This document shows positions 45,535 to 55,328 of a stretch of 64,000 bases of DNA, in pieces; the stretch's first letter is position 1; each line of letters starts with the position of its first letter. The DNA is from an uncultured Ignavibacteria bacterium. Its GTDB lineage: Bacteria; Bacteroidota; Ignavibacteria; Tepidaquicellales; OLB5. Below the pieces are notes generated by a model. That model had not been told where the DNA came from. It made no database searches and saw only the letters and a program-made list of their open reading frames with translations. Both the position numbers and the translations under genes were made by a program. Location: assembly GCA_937873695.1 (NCBI GenBank), contig CALMYL010000017.1:62001-126000 (forward strand), given 5' to 3'.

Positions 45535-46980
45535 TCAATTTTTTAGAAGCAGCATAAGTTTATTGTAAATCCATTTTCTCCTTGGAGATAAATTTGTTTT
45601 GCAAAGCTGACTGTATAGTATCTCAGCATTTTCTATTTTGTTTTTAAGTACGGCATTAAGCAGAATGGAGTATTCTTTGATAAATACTTTGTATGGTTTT
45701 ATGAATGAATCAGGTATTTCCTTATGTGCCCTCAGATAATGTTTGTAACTGTCAATCTCCATCAATGCTTCTTCAAATTTCTCGGTTTCATAAAATATTC
45801 TCATCCTGTAGTATTTGGAATCCATGTAATGAATATAATTTTCGCCGGCAACTTTGTTTAGGAAAATTACCGCTTCGCTGTACTTTGATTCATTGTAATG
45901 TACTATGCCGTATGAAAGATTTATTTCATCGTTTCTTATATTTGTTGGTAAATATGATGAATAATTTTCTATGAACCATTTTATCCAGTCAAACTTACCA
46001 AGCTGAATAGCTACAAAAATGTAATCCCTGAAATTATTGATGGGGAAATTTCCAACCTTGAGATCATTTATGAATCCTTCGTCAAGTTTTCTGTTGTACA
46101 GCCTGAATAACTCTTTATAGTATTCAGGTTCATTGTTATTTGTGCGCAGTATGCAGTAATTTATAAGTAATTGATAGAACATTGACCTGTATGCATCGTC
46201 AGCTGTATCTGTGAGCTGCTCAAAGTACTGAAGCGCCCTTTTGTAATAAAGCTCATCGGTTTTCAGAAGAAAGGCCTTGTAAATATTGTAATGAAATGAA
46301 ACCTGGCAGTATAGCTCGTTATAATTTTCTTTTAAAGTGCTTATAAAAGTTTCAGTGTTGCTATCTGTCAGGAAGTTTAGTCCTTTTTCTGAAAGTTCTT
46401 TTGCTGTCAGGTTTCCCTGCTGAAGCAGTTCTGTCAGATGCAGGTAATGATTGTTGATATAGCTTGCGTTGTGATAGATAACCTGTTCTTTAAGGTTAGT
46501 GAGGAACGGTTCATTCTTATTCTGAAATATATAATAGTTACCTAATTGCTGAAGAAACTGGTAATAATAATAATTTGAATCCTGCCCCTTTTTTGTTTTT
46601 CCGAATTTCTTACTTGTGTGGTTCACTTTTTGAATGAACAGATCATATTCAAAATTATTTATCAGGTATAAACTAACAAGATTGTTAAATAGAAGTTCAT
46701 TTCGGTATGTTTCCTTGAACACTATATACTGCTCTGCCATTGTCATTAACTCGGATAGCCTGTTCCATACACTGCGGCTTGTATATGAAAGTTCTTCAGT
46801 AAGAGACTTTATCATTTCAGCAGAATTTGCGGCTAACGATGTTTTCTTTTCAATTGCACCCAGGAAAACAGAAAAATCTCTCCCCTTATTTACAAAACCC
46901 GAAGATATAAATTTTTTAAATTCCCTCTTATCCCGTTTATTGAGTTTTGTATAAAATTGTATGAACTTTATTTTAATCAT
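45535..46980 (-). CDS. Unknown 481-residue alpha-helical repeat-like protein
   Basis: A cytosolic-looking protein with no signal peptide or transmembrane segment. It is composed of helices rich in Tyr, Asn, Leu, Lys and Phe. From residue 250 onwards paired helices such as KRALQYFEQLTDTADDAYRSMFYQLLINY, SKYSEAVIFLNKVAG and EKFEEALMEIDSYKHYLRA look like degenerate TPRs. I do not recognise a family. Its start faces the YCF48/BNR T9SS gene across a 167-bp AT-rich divergent region, and it lies upstream of the TonB-dependent receptor. A role as a scaffold or regulator is only a guess. Confidence 0.55.
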   Translation of the reverse strand: MIKIKFIQFYTKLNKRDKREFKKFISSGFVNKGRDFSVFLGAIEKKTSLAANSAEMIKSLTEELSYTSRSVWNRLSELMTMAEQYIVFKETYRNELLFNNLVSLYLINNFEYDLFIQKVNHTSKKFGKTKKGQDSNYYYYQFLQQLGNYYIFQNKNEPFLTNLKEQVIYHNASYINNHYLHLTELLQQGNLTAKELSEKGLNFLTDSNTETFISTLKENYNELYCQVSFHYNIYKAFLLKTDELYYKRALQYFEQLTDTADDAYRSMFYQLLINYCILRTNNNEPEYYKELFRLYNRKLDEGFINDLKVGNFPINNFRDYIFVAIQLGKFDWIKWFIENYSSYLPTNIRNDEINLSYGIVHYNESKYSEAVIFLNKVAGENYIHYMDSKYYRMRIFYETEKFEEALMEIDSYKHYLRAHKEIPDSFIKPYKVFIKEYSILLNAVLKNKIENAEILYSQLCKTNLSPRRKWIYNKLMLLLKN

Positions 46981-47147
46981 TTTTCTGGGTAATAAAATAG
47001 CTCAAAAATTGAAAAAAAGATATGAAATTACTGATATATATCAGGTCATATTGGGTAATATTGTGAATATTTTTCTTTGGAAACAGATAATTGTTAAGAT
47101 ATTTTTAGATAATATAATTTTTAAATTCAATAGAGGGAGCAATAGAA

Positions 47148-49358
47148 ATGAAGAAAATTACATTTCTCTTAATAATATTTTTCACAGCGCTAAATATATA
47201 TTCACAATCAGGCGGCTGGCAGTGGTCTAATCCCAAACCCCAGGGAGGTACGGTCCAGAATATGAAAATGATTGATGCCAATAACTGGTATGCTATGTGT
47301 GATTATGGTGTTATGATGAAAACCACCAATGCCGGGGTTAACTGGAATACTTTTTCAATCGGTTATCAAAGTACATTGTATCCCGGTTCAGGGGTACTGC
47401 AGTCGCTTTACAGCGGCTGGTTTTTTGATGTGAATAATTTTCTGCTTGGCAGTCAGAGCTGCAGGGGTATTGTCAGGTCAACAAACGGTGGTCTGAGCTA
47501 TGATACGGTCCAGGTTCTTGCAACAGGTTCGGGTTCAATTTATGATTTCCATTTCATAAACGCACAGACAGGATATTTCTGCGGTACAAGTACTTACAAG
47601 ATACAAAAAACCACTAACGGCGGATTGAACTGGAGCGCAGTTCCATTTACTGCAACTTCAACTTTGTATTCAATCAACGCACCTGATACAAATAATATTA
47701 TTGTAACATCAACTTCCGGTAATACTTATTTTACTACTAACGCAGGCATTAACTGGATAACTTCTAACGTAGGAACAACAAATACACTATATGATTCAAA
47801 ATGGATAAATGCCACTACCGGTTATTTATGCGGATCAAGCGGATGTTTTAGGTATACCACCAATGGCGGTGTAAACTGGCAGGGTACTAACCCCCCAACA
47901 ACAAGTACTATGCAAAGAATTCTGGTATCCGGTACGACTGTTTATGTTGGTGGATTTAACCAGACAAATATATACAGCACAACTGATAACGGTACTACAT
48001 GGAATACAATACCATATGCCGCATCAGGTCAATATTCAACATTCAATATTTACTCAATGGATATTGTTGGTTCAACAATCTTTGTTGCGGGTACTTACGG
48101 ACTCATGAATAAATCAACAGATGCCGGTGCAAACTGGGTTACAGCCTCAACTCACGTAACTGTTGCGAACATGGTTGATATTTACGCCGCATCCGGTAGT
48201 GGCAGGGTAATTGCGATGGGTACAAATTTAGGCGGTAACGATTGTATAGTGTATTCATCCAACGGCGGAAGCACGTGGCAAAATTCAGGAATGATATCTA
48301 ATACAAACATGAGCGACTTAAGCATGCGTAATGCGAATACTGGTTATGTGGTTGGAAGATTTGGATTGTTCTGGAAAACAAGCAATGGAGGCGCTAACTG
48401 GGATACTACAAGATCCAATAACACGGCACTGACTTCATATTTCTGCAATGGCGTAGATTTTATTGATGATAATACAGGCTGGATAACGGGTGGCGTTGCA
48501 GGTGTTGGAGGAAGTACTAAGATATGGAAAACTACCGATGGCGGAGTTAACTGGACAGAACAGATACAGAATTATACGGGTCCTGTTGGCGTTAGAATCG
48601 AATTCCTGGATGCAAATACCGGGTTTGAGTGCGGAGTTAACCAGGTACAGAAAACAACCAACGGCGGCACAAACTGGGTTATGATCACAAACGGATTAAA
48701 TACATCATCCACTTACAATGGTCTTTCGGTTATCGATGCAAATAATGTGATAGCATCTAATTCAAGCGCACAGATCTTCGGTACATCTGACGGCGGCGCA
48801 AACTGGGTAAACCTGAATTTTCCGCTGACAAATATCGGAACATTATTCTGCACAGATTGGATAAATGCAAACACAGGAATGGTTGCGGGGGTTTTTGGAA
48901 CTGTCGGAAAAACCACTAACCGAGGTGCAACGTGGGAGTTATCACAAACCGGCGGGTATACAACAATGGGTATTGATATGGTTCACCCCGATACTGCCTT
49001 TGCTGTATGCGGTAATACATTCGGGGGTGAGATATACAAGTATATTAAAGCTTTAACAGGTACAATAACCTGGAATAATGAAATTCCATCGGAATATTCA
49101 TTATCACAAAATTACCCAAATCCGTTCAATCCTGTTACGAAAATAAAATTTACATTGCAAAAAGAAGGTAATGTTACTTTGAAGGTATTTGATATCACAG
49201 GTCAGGAAGTTGAAACGCTTATTGATGGTTTGGAATTCCGTAGCGGAACAATTACATATGACTTTAACGGTTCCGAACTTTCATCAGGCGTGTATTTCTA
49301 TTCATTGTTTGTAGATAACAACAGGATAGATACAAAAAAGATGGTTCTGGTAAAATAA
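47148..49358 (+). CDS. Secreted YCF48/BNR-type propeller protein with T9SS sorting domain
   Basis: A 736-residue exported protein. Signal peptide 1-19 (NIYSQ). More than ten repeats contain the NGGxNW motif (for example TTNAGVNWNT, TTNGGLNWSA, STDAGANWVT, TTDGGVNWTE, TSDGGANWVN), typical of photosystem-stability (YCF48)/BNR sialidase-like beta-propellers. Sialidase catalytic residues are not evident. The C-terminal 80 residues start at PNPFNP and end KKMVLVK. A GGGAG ribosome binding site lies about 10 bases before the ATG. The propeller likely binds proteins or glycans at the surface; the partner is unknown. Confidence 0.85.
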   Translation: MKKITFLLIIFFTALNIYSQSGGWQWSNPKPQGGTVQNMKMIDANNWYAMCDYGVMMKTTNAGVNWNTFSIGYQSTLYPGSGVLQSLYSGWFFDVNNFLLGSQSCRGIVRSTNGGLSYDTVQVLATGSGSIYDFHFINAQTGYFCGTSTYKIQKTTNGGLNWSAVPFTATSTLYSINAPDTNNIIVTSTSGNTYFTTNAGINWITSNVGTTNTLYDSKWINATTGYLCGSSGCFRYTTNGGVNWQGTNPPTTSTMQRILVSGTTVYVGGFNQTNIYSTTDNGTTWNTIPYAASGQYSTFNIYSMDIVGSTIFVAGTYGLMNKSTDAGANWVTASTHVTVANMVDIYAASGSGRVIAMGTNLGGNDCIVYSSNGGSTWQNSGMISNTNMSDLSMRNANTGYVVGRFGLFWKTSNGGANWDTTRSNNTALTSYFCNGVDFIDDNTGWITGGVAGVGGSTKIWKTTDGGVNWTEQIQNYTGPVGVRIEFLDANTGFECGVNQVQKTTNGGTNWVMITNGLNTSSTYNGLSVIDANNVIASNSSAQIFGTSDGGANWVNLNFPLTNIGTLFCTDWINANTGMVAGVFGTVGKTTNRGATWELSQTGGYTTMGIDMVHPDTAFAVCGNTFGGEIYKYIKALTGTITWNNEIPSEYSLSQNYPNPFNPVTKIKFTLQKEGNVTLKVFDITGQEVETLIDGLEFRSGTITYDFNGSELSSGVYFYSLFVDNNRIDTKKMVLVK

Positions 49359-49369
49359 ATTAAATTTAC

Positions 49370-49447
49370 AAACCGGTATCAGTTCTACAGGGGTAATTTC
49401 GATAAGGGGGCATCCTATGGAATACGGAAAGGTACCGGTTTTTTTAT
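49370..49447 (+). terminator. Long-loop hairpin with T run downstream of the YCF48/BNR gene
   Basis: AAACCGGTA (49370-49378) pairs with TACCGGTTT (49433-49441) and T continues to 49445. The loop is 54 bases, far longer than in the other terminators here. It begins 11 bases after the stop at 49358. It may be a terminator with a structured loop or a small structured RNA. Confidence 0.55.
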
Positions 49448-49458
49448 TACATTATTTG

Positions 49459-49531
49459 TGCCGGTAAGCTGCATCAGGTTATCTGAACTTCATATCTGAA
49501 GCTCTCTCTAAGAATACCTGAATTACCGGCA
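49459..49531. other. Second long hairpin in the same intergenic gap
   Basis: TGCCGGTAA (49459-49467) pairs with TTACCGGCA (49523-49531). Inner helices CAGGT/ACCTG (49475-49479, 49516-49520) and CTTCA/TGAAG (49488-49492, 49497-49501) can stack inside it. It sits just before the stop of the minus-strand SBBP gene at 49536 and may end that transcript. Its outer stem shares the CCGGTA core with the first hairpin. Confidence 0.5.
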
Positions 49532-49535
49532 TTTT

Positions 49536-51161
49536 CTATTTGATAATGATCATTTTTCTGGTTTCAGAAAAGTTTCCAAAAACCACTCTGTAAAAATAAA
49601 CACCGCTTGAATAAGCTAACGAGTTAAATGTAATTTCGTATACCCCGGCATTCAAATAGCTGTTTATCAGGTCTTCTTTATGCTTTCCTGTAACATCAAA
49701 TATTGAGATCATTACAGGGTTTGAAGATGAAATGCTGAAACGGATCTTTGTTGCAGGATTAAACGGATTCGGATAATTTTGTTCAAGTGAAAATTTATTC
49801 GGTATTTCCGTTGATATTGGCTGAATACCAATAGTTGAGGAATATTTTATAGTAACAAAATCAGTATTGCCCAAATTATCGCTGCCACCGGTTACGTAAA
49901 CGTTACCTTGGTTATCTACAGTCAGCGCATTTCCGCTGTCAAATTCATTGCCAATACCGTTATATGTCTGTACCCACTGCTGAACGCCGGCGGTATTATA
50001 CCCGACTGTAACTATATTCTGCGGGCTGCCGGCACCATCGCCAACAATACCGGTAACATACACATTACCATTTGCATCAGGGGCAACCCAGTTGCAGTAA
50101 TCATTGCTTGAATCCGGTCCGGTATAACGCGCTATCCATTGCTGCACACCTGAATTGTTATACTTAATTGTGCAGTAATCATCCCCGGTACCGATCCCCG
50201 CGCTGTTGCCGGTAATGTAAACATTGCCTGCCGGATCTAAAATGACATTCCATGATTCATCCCATCCATCGGGGCCGTCATATCTCTGTACCCACTGCTG
50301 AGCGCCTGAATTGTTGTACTTTATTGTACAGTAATCCGGACCCGAGGTGCTTCCGTAACTGTAGCCGGTTACGAAAATGTTCCCATTTGCGTCAATTGCA
50401 TTTGATGAAGGAAAATCCTCGCCATTACCGGGGCCGTTATAAAACACAGCCCAAATCTGAACGCCGCTTGTGTTATATTTTAAAGTAATGTAATCCAGGT
50501 CAGAGCCTGTCCTGGTGACTGCGCCTGTAACATATGAATTACCTGCATTATCAATTGAAATTGAATTGCCGTAATCATCATTATTTGCTGAGCCATTGTA
50601 TCTTACCATCCACTGTTGTGCACCCGATGAATTATATTTTATTGTACAGATATCATCGCCTGTTGAGCCGCCGTTACTGTAACCGGTTATATATACATTA
50701 CCGGAATTATCAAATTGCAGAGAGTAAACTTCGTCGGTTGCGTTACCCGGTCCGTTGTATCTTGATGCCCATTGCTGCACTCCTGCGGAATTATACTTCA
50801 CTACGCAGTAATCTAGTCCTGTACCGCTTCCTGTGCTTGCACCGCTTACGTAAACATTGCCCGCATTATCAACCTTTACCAGGTATGCATCATCATCAGC
50901 ATTACCGGGTCCATTGTACCTGCCAACCCATTGCGTGAGTCCATCGCTGTTATATTTAACCACAGTGAAATCCTTGCCGGAACCTGACCCTGTACTTGCA
51001 CCCGCAACGTATATATTGCCTGCGGCATCCACATAAATTGATGTTGCTTCATCATAGTCATTGCCTGTTCCGTTATATCTTTTTTCCCAAACGGTTGAAA
51101 CCTGAGAGTATATCTGAGTTGAAAAAACAAAAATTAAACTTAATAGTATTATTTTTTTCAT
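49536..51161 (-). CDS. Secreted SBBP-repeat beta-propeller protein with T9SS sorting domain
   Basis: A 541-residue exported protein. Signal peptide 1-19 (QIYSQ). Eight repeats of about 52 residues each have the pattern D-x-x-G-N-x-Y-V-T-G followed by IKYNxxGxQQWxxRYNGP, matching the SBBP beta-propeller repeat. The repeats are very similar to one another, indicating recent internal duplication. The final 78 residues start with PNPFNP and end with MIIIK, the T9SS signal. There are no catalytic motifs. It is probably a surface binding or adhesion protein. Confidence 0.85.
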   Translation of the reverse strand: MKKIILLSLIFVFSTQIYSQVSTVWEKRYNGTGNDYDEATSIYVDAAGNIYVAGASTGSGSGKDFTVVKYNSDGLTQWVGRYNGPGNADDDAYLVKVDNAGNVYVSGASTGSGTGLDYCVVKYNSAGVQQWASRYNGPGNATDEVYSLQFDNSGNVYITGYSNGGSTGDDICTIKYNSSGAQQWMVRYNGSANNDDYGNSISIDNAGNSYVTGAVTRTGSDLDYITLKYNTSGVQIWAVFYNGPGNGEDFPSSNAIDANGNIFVTGYSYGSTSGPDYCTIKYNNSGAQQWVQRYDGPDGWDESWNVILDPAGNVYITGNSAGIGTGDDYCTIKYNNSGVQQWIARYTGPDSSNDYCNWVAPDANGNVYVTGIVGDGAGSPQNIVTVGYNTAGVQQWVQTYNGIGNEFDSGNALTVDNQGNVYVTGGSDNLGNTDFVTIKYSSTIGIQPISTEIPNKFSLEQNYPNPFNPATKIRFSISSSNPVMISIFDVTGKHKEDLINSYLNAGVYEITFNSLAYSSGVYFYRVVFGNFSETRKMIIIK

Positions 51162-51266
51162 AAAGTTACTTCCGGAAAATAATATTTAATTGTAATTATT
51201 CAAACTTATTATACGGTAAATATAACCAAAAATGTTGTTTATTGGATAAATGCTAATAGGGTAGAT

Positions 51267-54200
51267 CTACAAAACTGCCAATTTTTGTACAAAATTGTGA
51301 ATTTCTGTGAGTTTTTCTGCAGGCGTTTCCTGCTTTGGAATACGGAAAAGTACTGAAAGAGAGCTCTTTGATTGTTTGACCCGTGAGGTGTTCTTGAAGT
51401 GTTCATTTATAAACCCCAATACTTTTTCAAAGTACCCGCTCGTGTATATATTTTCATTGTTCAGGTCAAAGAATAATTCAAGCTGCTCTCCCGAAATTAC
51501 GATCTTTTCAAATCCGATCGCTGATAGTATCAACTTAATTTCAATGTGATGCAGCAGCGAAGTTACTTCATCAGTCAGTTTGCCAAAGCGGTCTTCAAGT
51601 TCTAGCTTAATTTCATTAAGCTCATCCTGTGATGTAACTTTGGATAATCTCTGGTAAATTTCAAGCCTTGTGTTTTCATCATCAATATATGTTTCCGGCA
51701 GGTACATGCTGATATCCGATTCAACCAGCACATCTCTAAATTTATGTTTGCTGCTTTTCTGCGTTAGCTGCTGCATTGTTTCTGCGGGAAGCGACTCTGC
51801 CGGGATAGTCTCTTTTAGCTCCTCAACAGCTTCATCCAGCAGCTGCATATACATATCGAATCCGATTTCACCAATAAATCCGCTTTGCTCTTTGCCCAGC
51901 AGGTTTCCTGCGCCGCGTATTTCAAGATCTTTCAATGCAAGATTCATTCCGCTGCCCAGTTCTGAGAATTCTTCTATCGCATGCAGTCTGCGAACAGCCT
52001 GCTTTGTAAGTGAGCTTTGCGGGGGAGTAACAAGGTACGCATATGATTTGATATTCGATCTGCCGACCCTGCCGCGCAGCTGGTAAAGCTCGGCAAGCCC
52101 GAAATTATCCGCGCGGTTGATTATTATTGTATTTACACTCGGTATATCAAGCCCAGATTCGATGATCTTTGTGCATAACAAAACATTTGATTTTTTCTCA
52201 AGAAAGCGCATCATCACATTTTCAAGCTGTGCAGGTGACATTTGACCGTGTGCAACAGCAACTTTTGCGTAAGGTACAATCTCTTCAATAATCTCAGCAA
52301 GTTCATCAAGCTTGGCAATTTTATCATTTACAAAATAAACCTGCCCGCCGCGCTGCAGCTCTCTTGAAATCGCGTTGCCCAGAACCTTCTTATCAAAATT
52401 CACGATTTCAGTGTGTATTGGCTGCCGGTTTTTTGGCGGTGTGTTGATAATGGAAAGATCCCTCGCCCCAAGAAGCGAAAAGTTCAGTGTCCTGGGGATC
52501 GGGGTGGCTGTTAAGGTAAGTACATCAACGTTCTCTCTCAGGAATTTCAGTTTTTCTTTTGCCTTAACGCCAAAGCGCTGCTCTTCATCTATTATCAACA
52601 AACCAAGATCCTTAAAATGCACATCCTTTGAAAGCAGCCGGTGCGTTCCGATAATAATATTTATCTTCCCGTCTTCAAGCTTTTCAAGGATCTCTTTCTG
52701 TTCCTTTTTGGATTTGAATCTTGAAAGGTGGTCAACTTCAGTTGCCCAGGCGGTGAGCCTGTCTTTAAAAGTATTATAATGCTGCTCTGCAAGAATGGTT
52801 GTTGGTACCAGGACCGCCACCTGCTTATTATCAACTACCGCTTTGAATGCAGCGCGAACGGCAACTTCTGTTTTGCCGAAACCAACATCACCGCAGACAA
52901 GCCTGTCCATCGGTACTTCCGATTCCATATCGCGCTTTACTGCCTCAGTTGCGCTTGCCTGGTCAATGGTATCTTCGTATATAAAGCTCGCTTCAAGTTC
53001 CTTCTGCCATATAGAATCACCCGAAAACATGTATCCTTTTTCTGATTTACGTTTTGAGTATAACATTATAAGGTCACGGGCAATTTCCTGTATCTTTTTC
53101 TTGGTTTTCTGCTTGATGCGTTCCCACTCACTGCCGCCAAGCTTATTTAGTTTTGGAGTAACGCCTTCCTGCGCTGAGAACTTTTTAATGAGGTTTAGCG
53201 AGTTAAGATTAACGAATACCATATCATTATCTTTGTATAGCAGTTTTACGGCTTCCTGCTCAACTCCTCCGGTAACAATTTTTTTCAATCCCGCATATTT
53301 ACCTATGCCAAAATTCTGGTGAACCATGAAGTCACCGTAATTTACAGTGCTCAGCTCTTTAAAAGTAATTCCGCCAAACTTCCTCTTTCTTCTGGCGGGC
53401 CTGAAATACCTTCCGAAAACCTGGTGTTCAGTATAAACTGCTATATTCGCCGAAGGCAGTATAAATCCTTCATGGAATGAACCGTTCAGGAATTTTATAC
53501 CGGGAAGGTTCTCAGTGTTCAGCAGGTCTTCAACAAGCTCACGGGTGCGGTTTAGCTGGTAATCATCTGTGCAGCTGATAAAAACATCATAACCTGCGGA
53601 TGAAAGTTCTTTTAGATTTTCTGCGAATAATTTAGAATTAGAATTGAACGCGGGCTGAGATTTAGCGTCAAAAAACAGCTCCTGTATTTTTTCTTTTTCT
53701 TCATTGTTAAATGACGCGCTCTTCAGCAGCGGAAATCCGGAAAAGTAACTTCGCCTGAAATTAATGCTCTTGAAAAAGACATTCGGCATGTCTTCTTTTA
53801 TCAGGTCAGGTTCATCAAGCAGAAACAGGGTATCGCTCTTTAAGTAATCAATAAGTTTTTCGGTTGAATCCTCGTCATTGTTAAGTGTTTCGGCTGATGG
53901 CAGTATCTCAACTGATTCCAATTGCGCAATTGAACGCTGTGTAACAGGGTCAAATTCCCTTATTGATTCAACTATATCTCCAAAAAACTCTATTCTTACC
54001 GGCTGGTTAAGGTTTTCTGTGTATATATCAATTATACCGCCGCGTACTGCATAATCGTTTTCTTCTTCAACAATTTTCTTTTTTGTGAAATTGAATTCCC
54101 TTAGCTTTGAGATCAGTTCCTCAAAACTGAATTCAGTATTTTTTTTCAGGGATATGATATTTTTCCTGAATGATTCTTCTGTAATGATGTTTTTATCTAG

Positions 54201-54545
54201 AGCAGCAGGAGAAGTTACAAGAACAAAACTCTCATCACCTGTTAGTTTTTTTAAAGTGCCCGAAAGAGGAGTCACATCAGATTCAAATTCCTCGTCAAAC
54301 TCACCCAGGTACAGCGAAGTTTTGTCTTCGCCAAGCAGCAGGTTCAGGTCATCTTTCAATTTAAAAAGCTTAGCTGAATCATTTGAACAGAAAACAATTT
54401 TTCTGTTTGTTCGGAAAAACATTGAAATTACGAACGATGTAAGCGAACCGCGAATGCCCGTGAAAAATAATTCTTTTTCACCGGATGCTAATATTTTCCG
54501 GAATTCAGGTGACTGACGGACTTTTTCCTGTAATTGCTTTAACAA
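51267..54545 (-). CDS. mfd: Transcription-repair coupling factor Mfd
   Basis: A 1092-residue DNA translocase that removes stalled RNA polymerase and recruits nucleotide excision repair. The N-terminal part is a UvrB-like damage-recruiting module. A CarD-like RNA polymerase interaction domain (about 390-460) includes FGIGKYAGLKKI. The helicase motor has Walker A VCGDVGFGKTEVA, LLIIDEEQRFG as motif II, TATPIPRTL, and RGRVGRSN as motif VI. The C-terminal TRCF domain (about 960-1060) carries LPETYIDDENTRLEIYQRL. Length is near the family norm. Its first codons overlap the end of rsmA by 7 bases. Confidence 0.96.
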   Translation of the reverse strand: MLKQLQEKVRQSPEFRKILASGEKELFFTGIRGSLTSFVISMFFRTNRKIVFCSNDSAKLFKLKDDLNLLLGEDKTSLYLGEFDEEFESDVTPLSGTLKKLTGDESFVLVTSPAALDKNIITEESFRKNIISLKKNTEFSFEELISKLREFNFTKKKIVEEENDYAVRGGIIDIYTENLNQPVRIEFFGDIVESIREFDPVTQRSIAQLESVEILPSAETLNNDEDSTEKLIDYLKSDTLFLLDEPDLIKEDMPNVFFKSINFRRSYFSGFPLLKSASFNNEEKEKIQELFFDAKSQPAFNSNSKLFAENLKELSSAGYDVFISCTDDYQLNRTRELVEDLLNTENLPGIKFLNGSFHEGFILPSANIAVYTEHQVFGRYFRPARRKRKFGGITFKELSTVNYGDFMVHQNFGIGKYAGLKKIVTGGVEQEAVKLLYKDNDMVFVNLNSLNLIKKFSAQEGVTPKLNKLGGSEWERIKQKTKKKIQEIARDLIMLYSKRKSEKGYMFSGDSIWQKELEASFIYEDTIDQASATEAVKRDMESEVPMDRLVCGDVGFGKTEVAVRAAFKAVVDNKQVAVLVPTTILAEQHYNTFKDRLTAWATEVDHLSRFKSKKEQKEILEKLEDGKINIIIGTHRLLSKDVHFKDLGLLIIDEEQRFGVKAKEKLKFLRENVDVLTLTATPIPRTLNFSLLGARDLSIINTPPKNRQPIHTEIVNFDKKVLGNAISRELQRGGQVYFVNDKIAKLDELAEIIEEIVPYAKVAVAHGQMSPAQLENVMMRFLEKKSNVLLCTKIIESGLDIPSVNTIIINRADNFGLAELYQLRGRVGRSNIKSYAYLVTPPQSSLTKQAVRRLHAIEEFSELGSGMNLALKDLEIRGAGNLLGKEQSGFIGEIGFDMYMQLLDEAVEELKETIPAESLPAETMQQLTQKSSKHKFRDVLVESDISMYLPETYIDDENTRLEIYQRLSKVTSQDELNEIKLELEDRFGKLTDEVTSLLHHIEIKLILSAIGFEKIVISGEQLELFFDLNNENIYTSGYFEKVLGFINEHFKNTSRVKQSKSSLSVLFRIPKQETPAEKLTEIHNFVQKLAVL

Positions 54546-55321
54546 AGCCTGTTGCTTAATTCAATAAATTCGTTGATTGTCAAATTCTCTGCTCTTCTTC
54601 CCAGATCGATCTCTGCTTTGGAAAGGTCTGCATCTAGGTTCTTAAGCGCGTTTTTCAGGGTTTTTCTTCTTGTTCCAAATGCAGCTTTTACCAGTTTCCT
54701 GAAGAATATCTTATCAGTTATATTATCTTCCAGTGAAACAGAAAAATCGAAATATATAATTCTGGAATCAACTTTTGGTTTGGGATAAAAACAATTGCGT
54801 GATACTTTGAACATGAGTTTTGATGACCCGAAAACATTCAGTAAAATAGTGGGAATACCGTACTCCTTATTATTCGGTTCAGCGGTAATTCGGCGTGCAA
54901 CTTCTTCCTGTATCATTAACTGGGCGTCTTTTACGATGCTTCTGTTATCCATTAATTTAAAAATTATAGGGGAAGTGATATTGTAAGGAATGTTTCCGAT
55001 CACTCGCAGCTTTTCAACCTTGTTTCTGCGAAGATTATTCATATCCAGTTTAAGGAAATCTGTGTTAATGATATCAAGCCCCGTGAATAATTCCTTCAGC
55101 AAAGCGCAGTTGTTTCTGTCAAGCTCTATGACTGTAAGATTTGAAGTTTTCTGAAGAATATATCTGGTTAACGCACCTCTTCCCGGACCTATTTCAATAA
55201 TATGTTCGCCCTGCTCAATTTCAAACGCATCTACTATGTTCCTGCAGATATTTTCATCAGTCAGGTAATTCTGTCCAAGCGATTTTTTAGGGCGTGTGCT
55301 GTATGTATGTTTATCGTTCAA
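54539..55321 (-). CDS. rsmA: 16S rRNA (adenine1518/1519-N6) dimethyltransferase RsmA/KsgA
   Basis: A 260-residue S-adenosylmethionine-dependent methyltransferase that dimethylates two adenines in the 3' hairpin of 16S rRNA. The N-terminal KKSLGQNYLTDENI is the RNA-binding entry. The SAM motif is EIGPGRGALTRYIL near residues 42-55. The catalytic NIPYNITSPI lies near 112, and a C-terminal helical domain has FGTRRKTLKNALK. Length is normal. It lies between the penicillin acylase gene (7 bp upstream) and mfd on the same strand. Confidence 0.95.
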   Translation of the reverse strand: MNDKHTYSTRPKKSLGQNYLTDENICRNIVDAFEIEQGEHIIEIGPGRGALTRYILQKTSNLTVIELDRNNCALLKELFTGLDIINTDFLKLDMNNLRRNKVEKLRVIGNIPYNITSPIIFKLMDNRSIVKDAQLMIQEEVARRITAEPNNKEYGIPTILLNVFGSSKLMFKVSRNCFYPKPKVDSRIIYFDFSVSLEDNITDKIFFRKLVKAAFGTRRKTLKNALKNLDADLSKAEIDLGRRAENLTINEFIELSNRLC

Positions 55322-55328
55322 TCTATAC

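Noticed and set aside
45535-46980. Possible regulator of the neighbouring T9SS or TonB genes by DNA binding
   Set aside because: No helix-turn-helix or other DNA-binding motif can be seen, so only an unknown function is reported.
49536-51161. Regularly spaced repeats suggesting a CRISPR-like or tandem DNA array
   Set aside because: The period is about 156 bp and in frame, and the repeats encode SBBP propeller blades; there are no short identical repeats with unique spacers.
52795-53322. 175-residue open frame opposite mfd
   Set aside because: It lies inside the conserved Mfd helicase region and shows no motif of its own.
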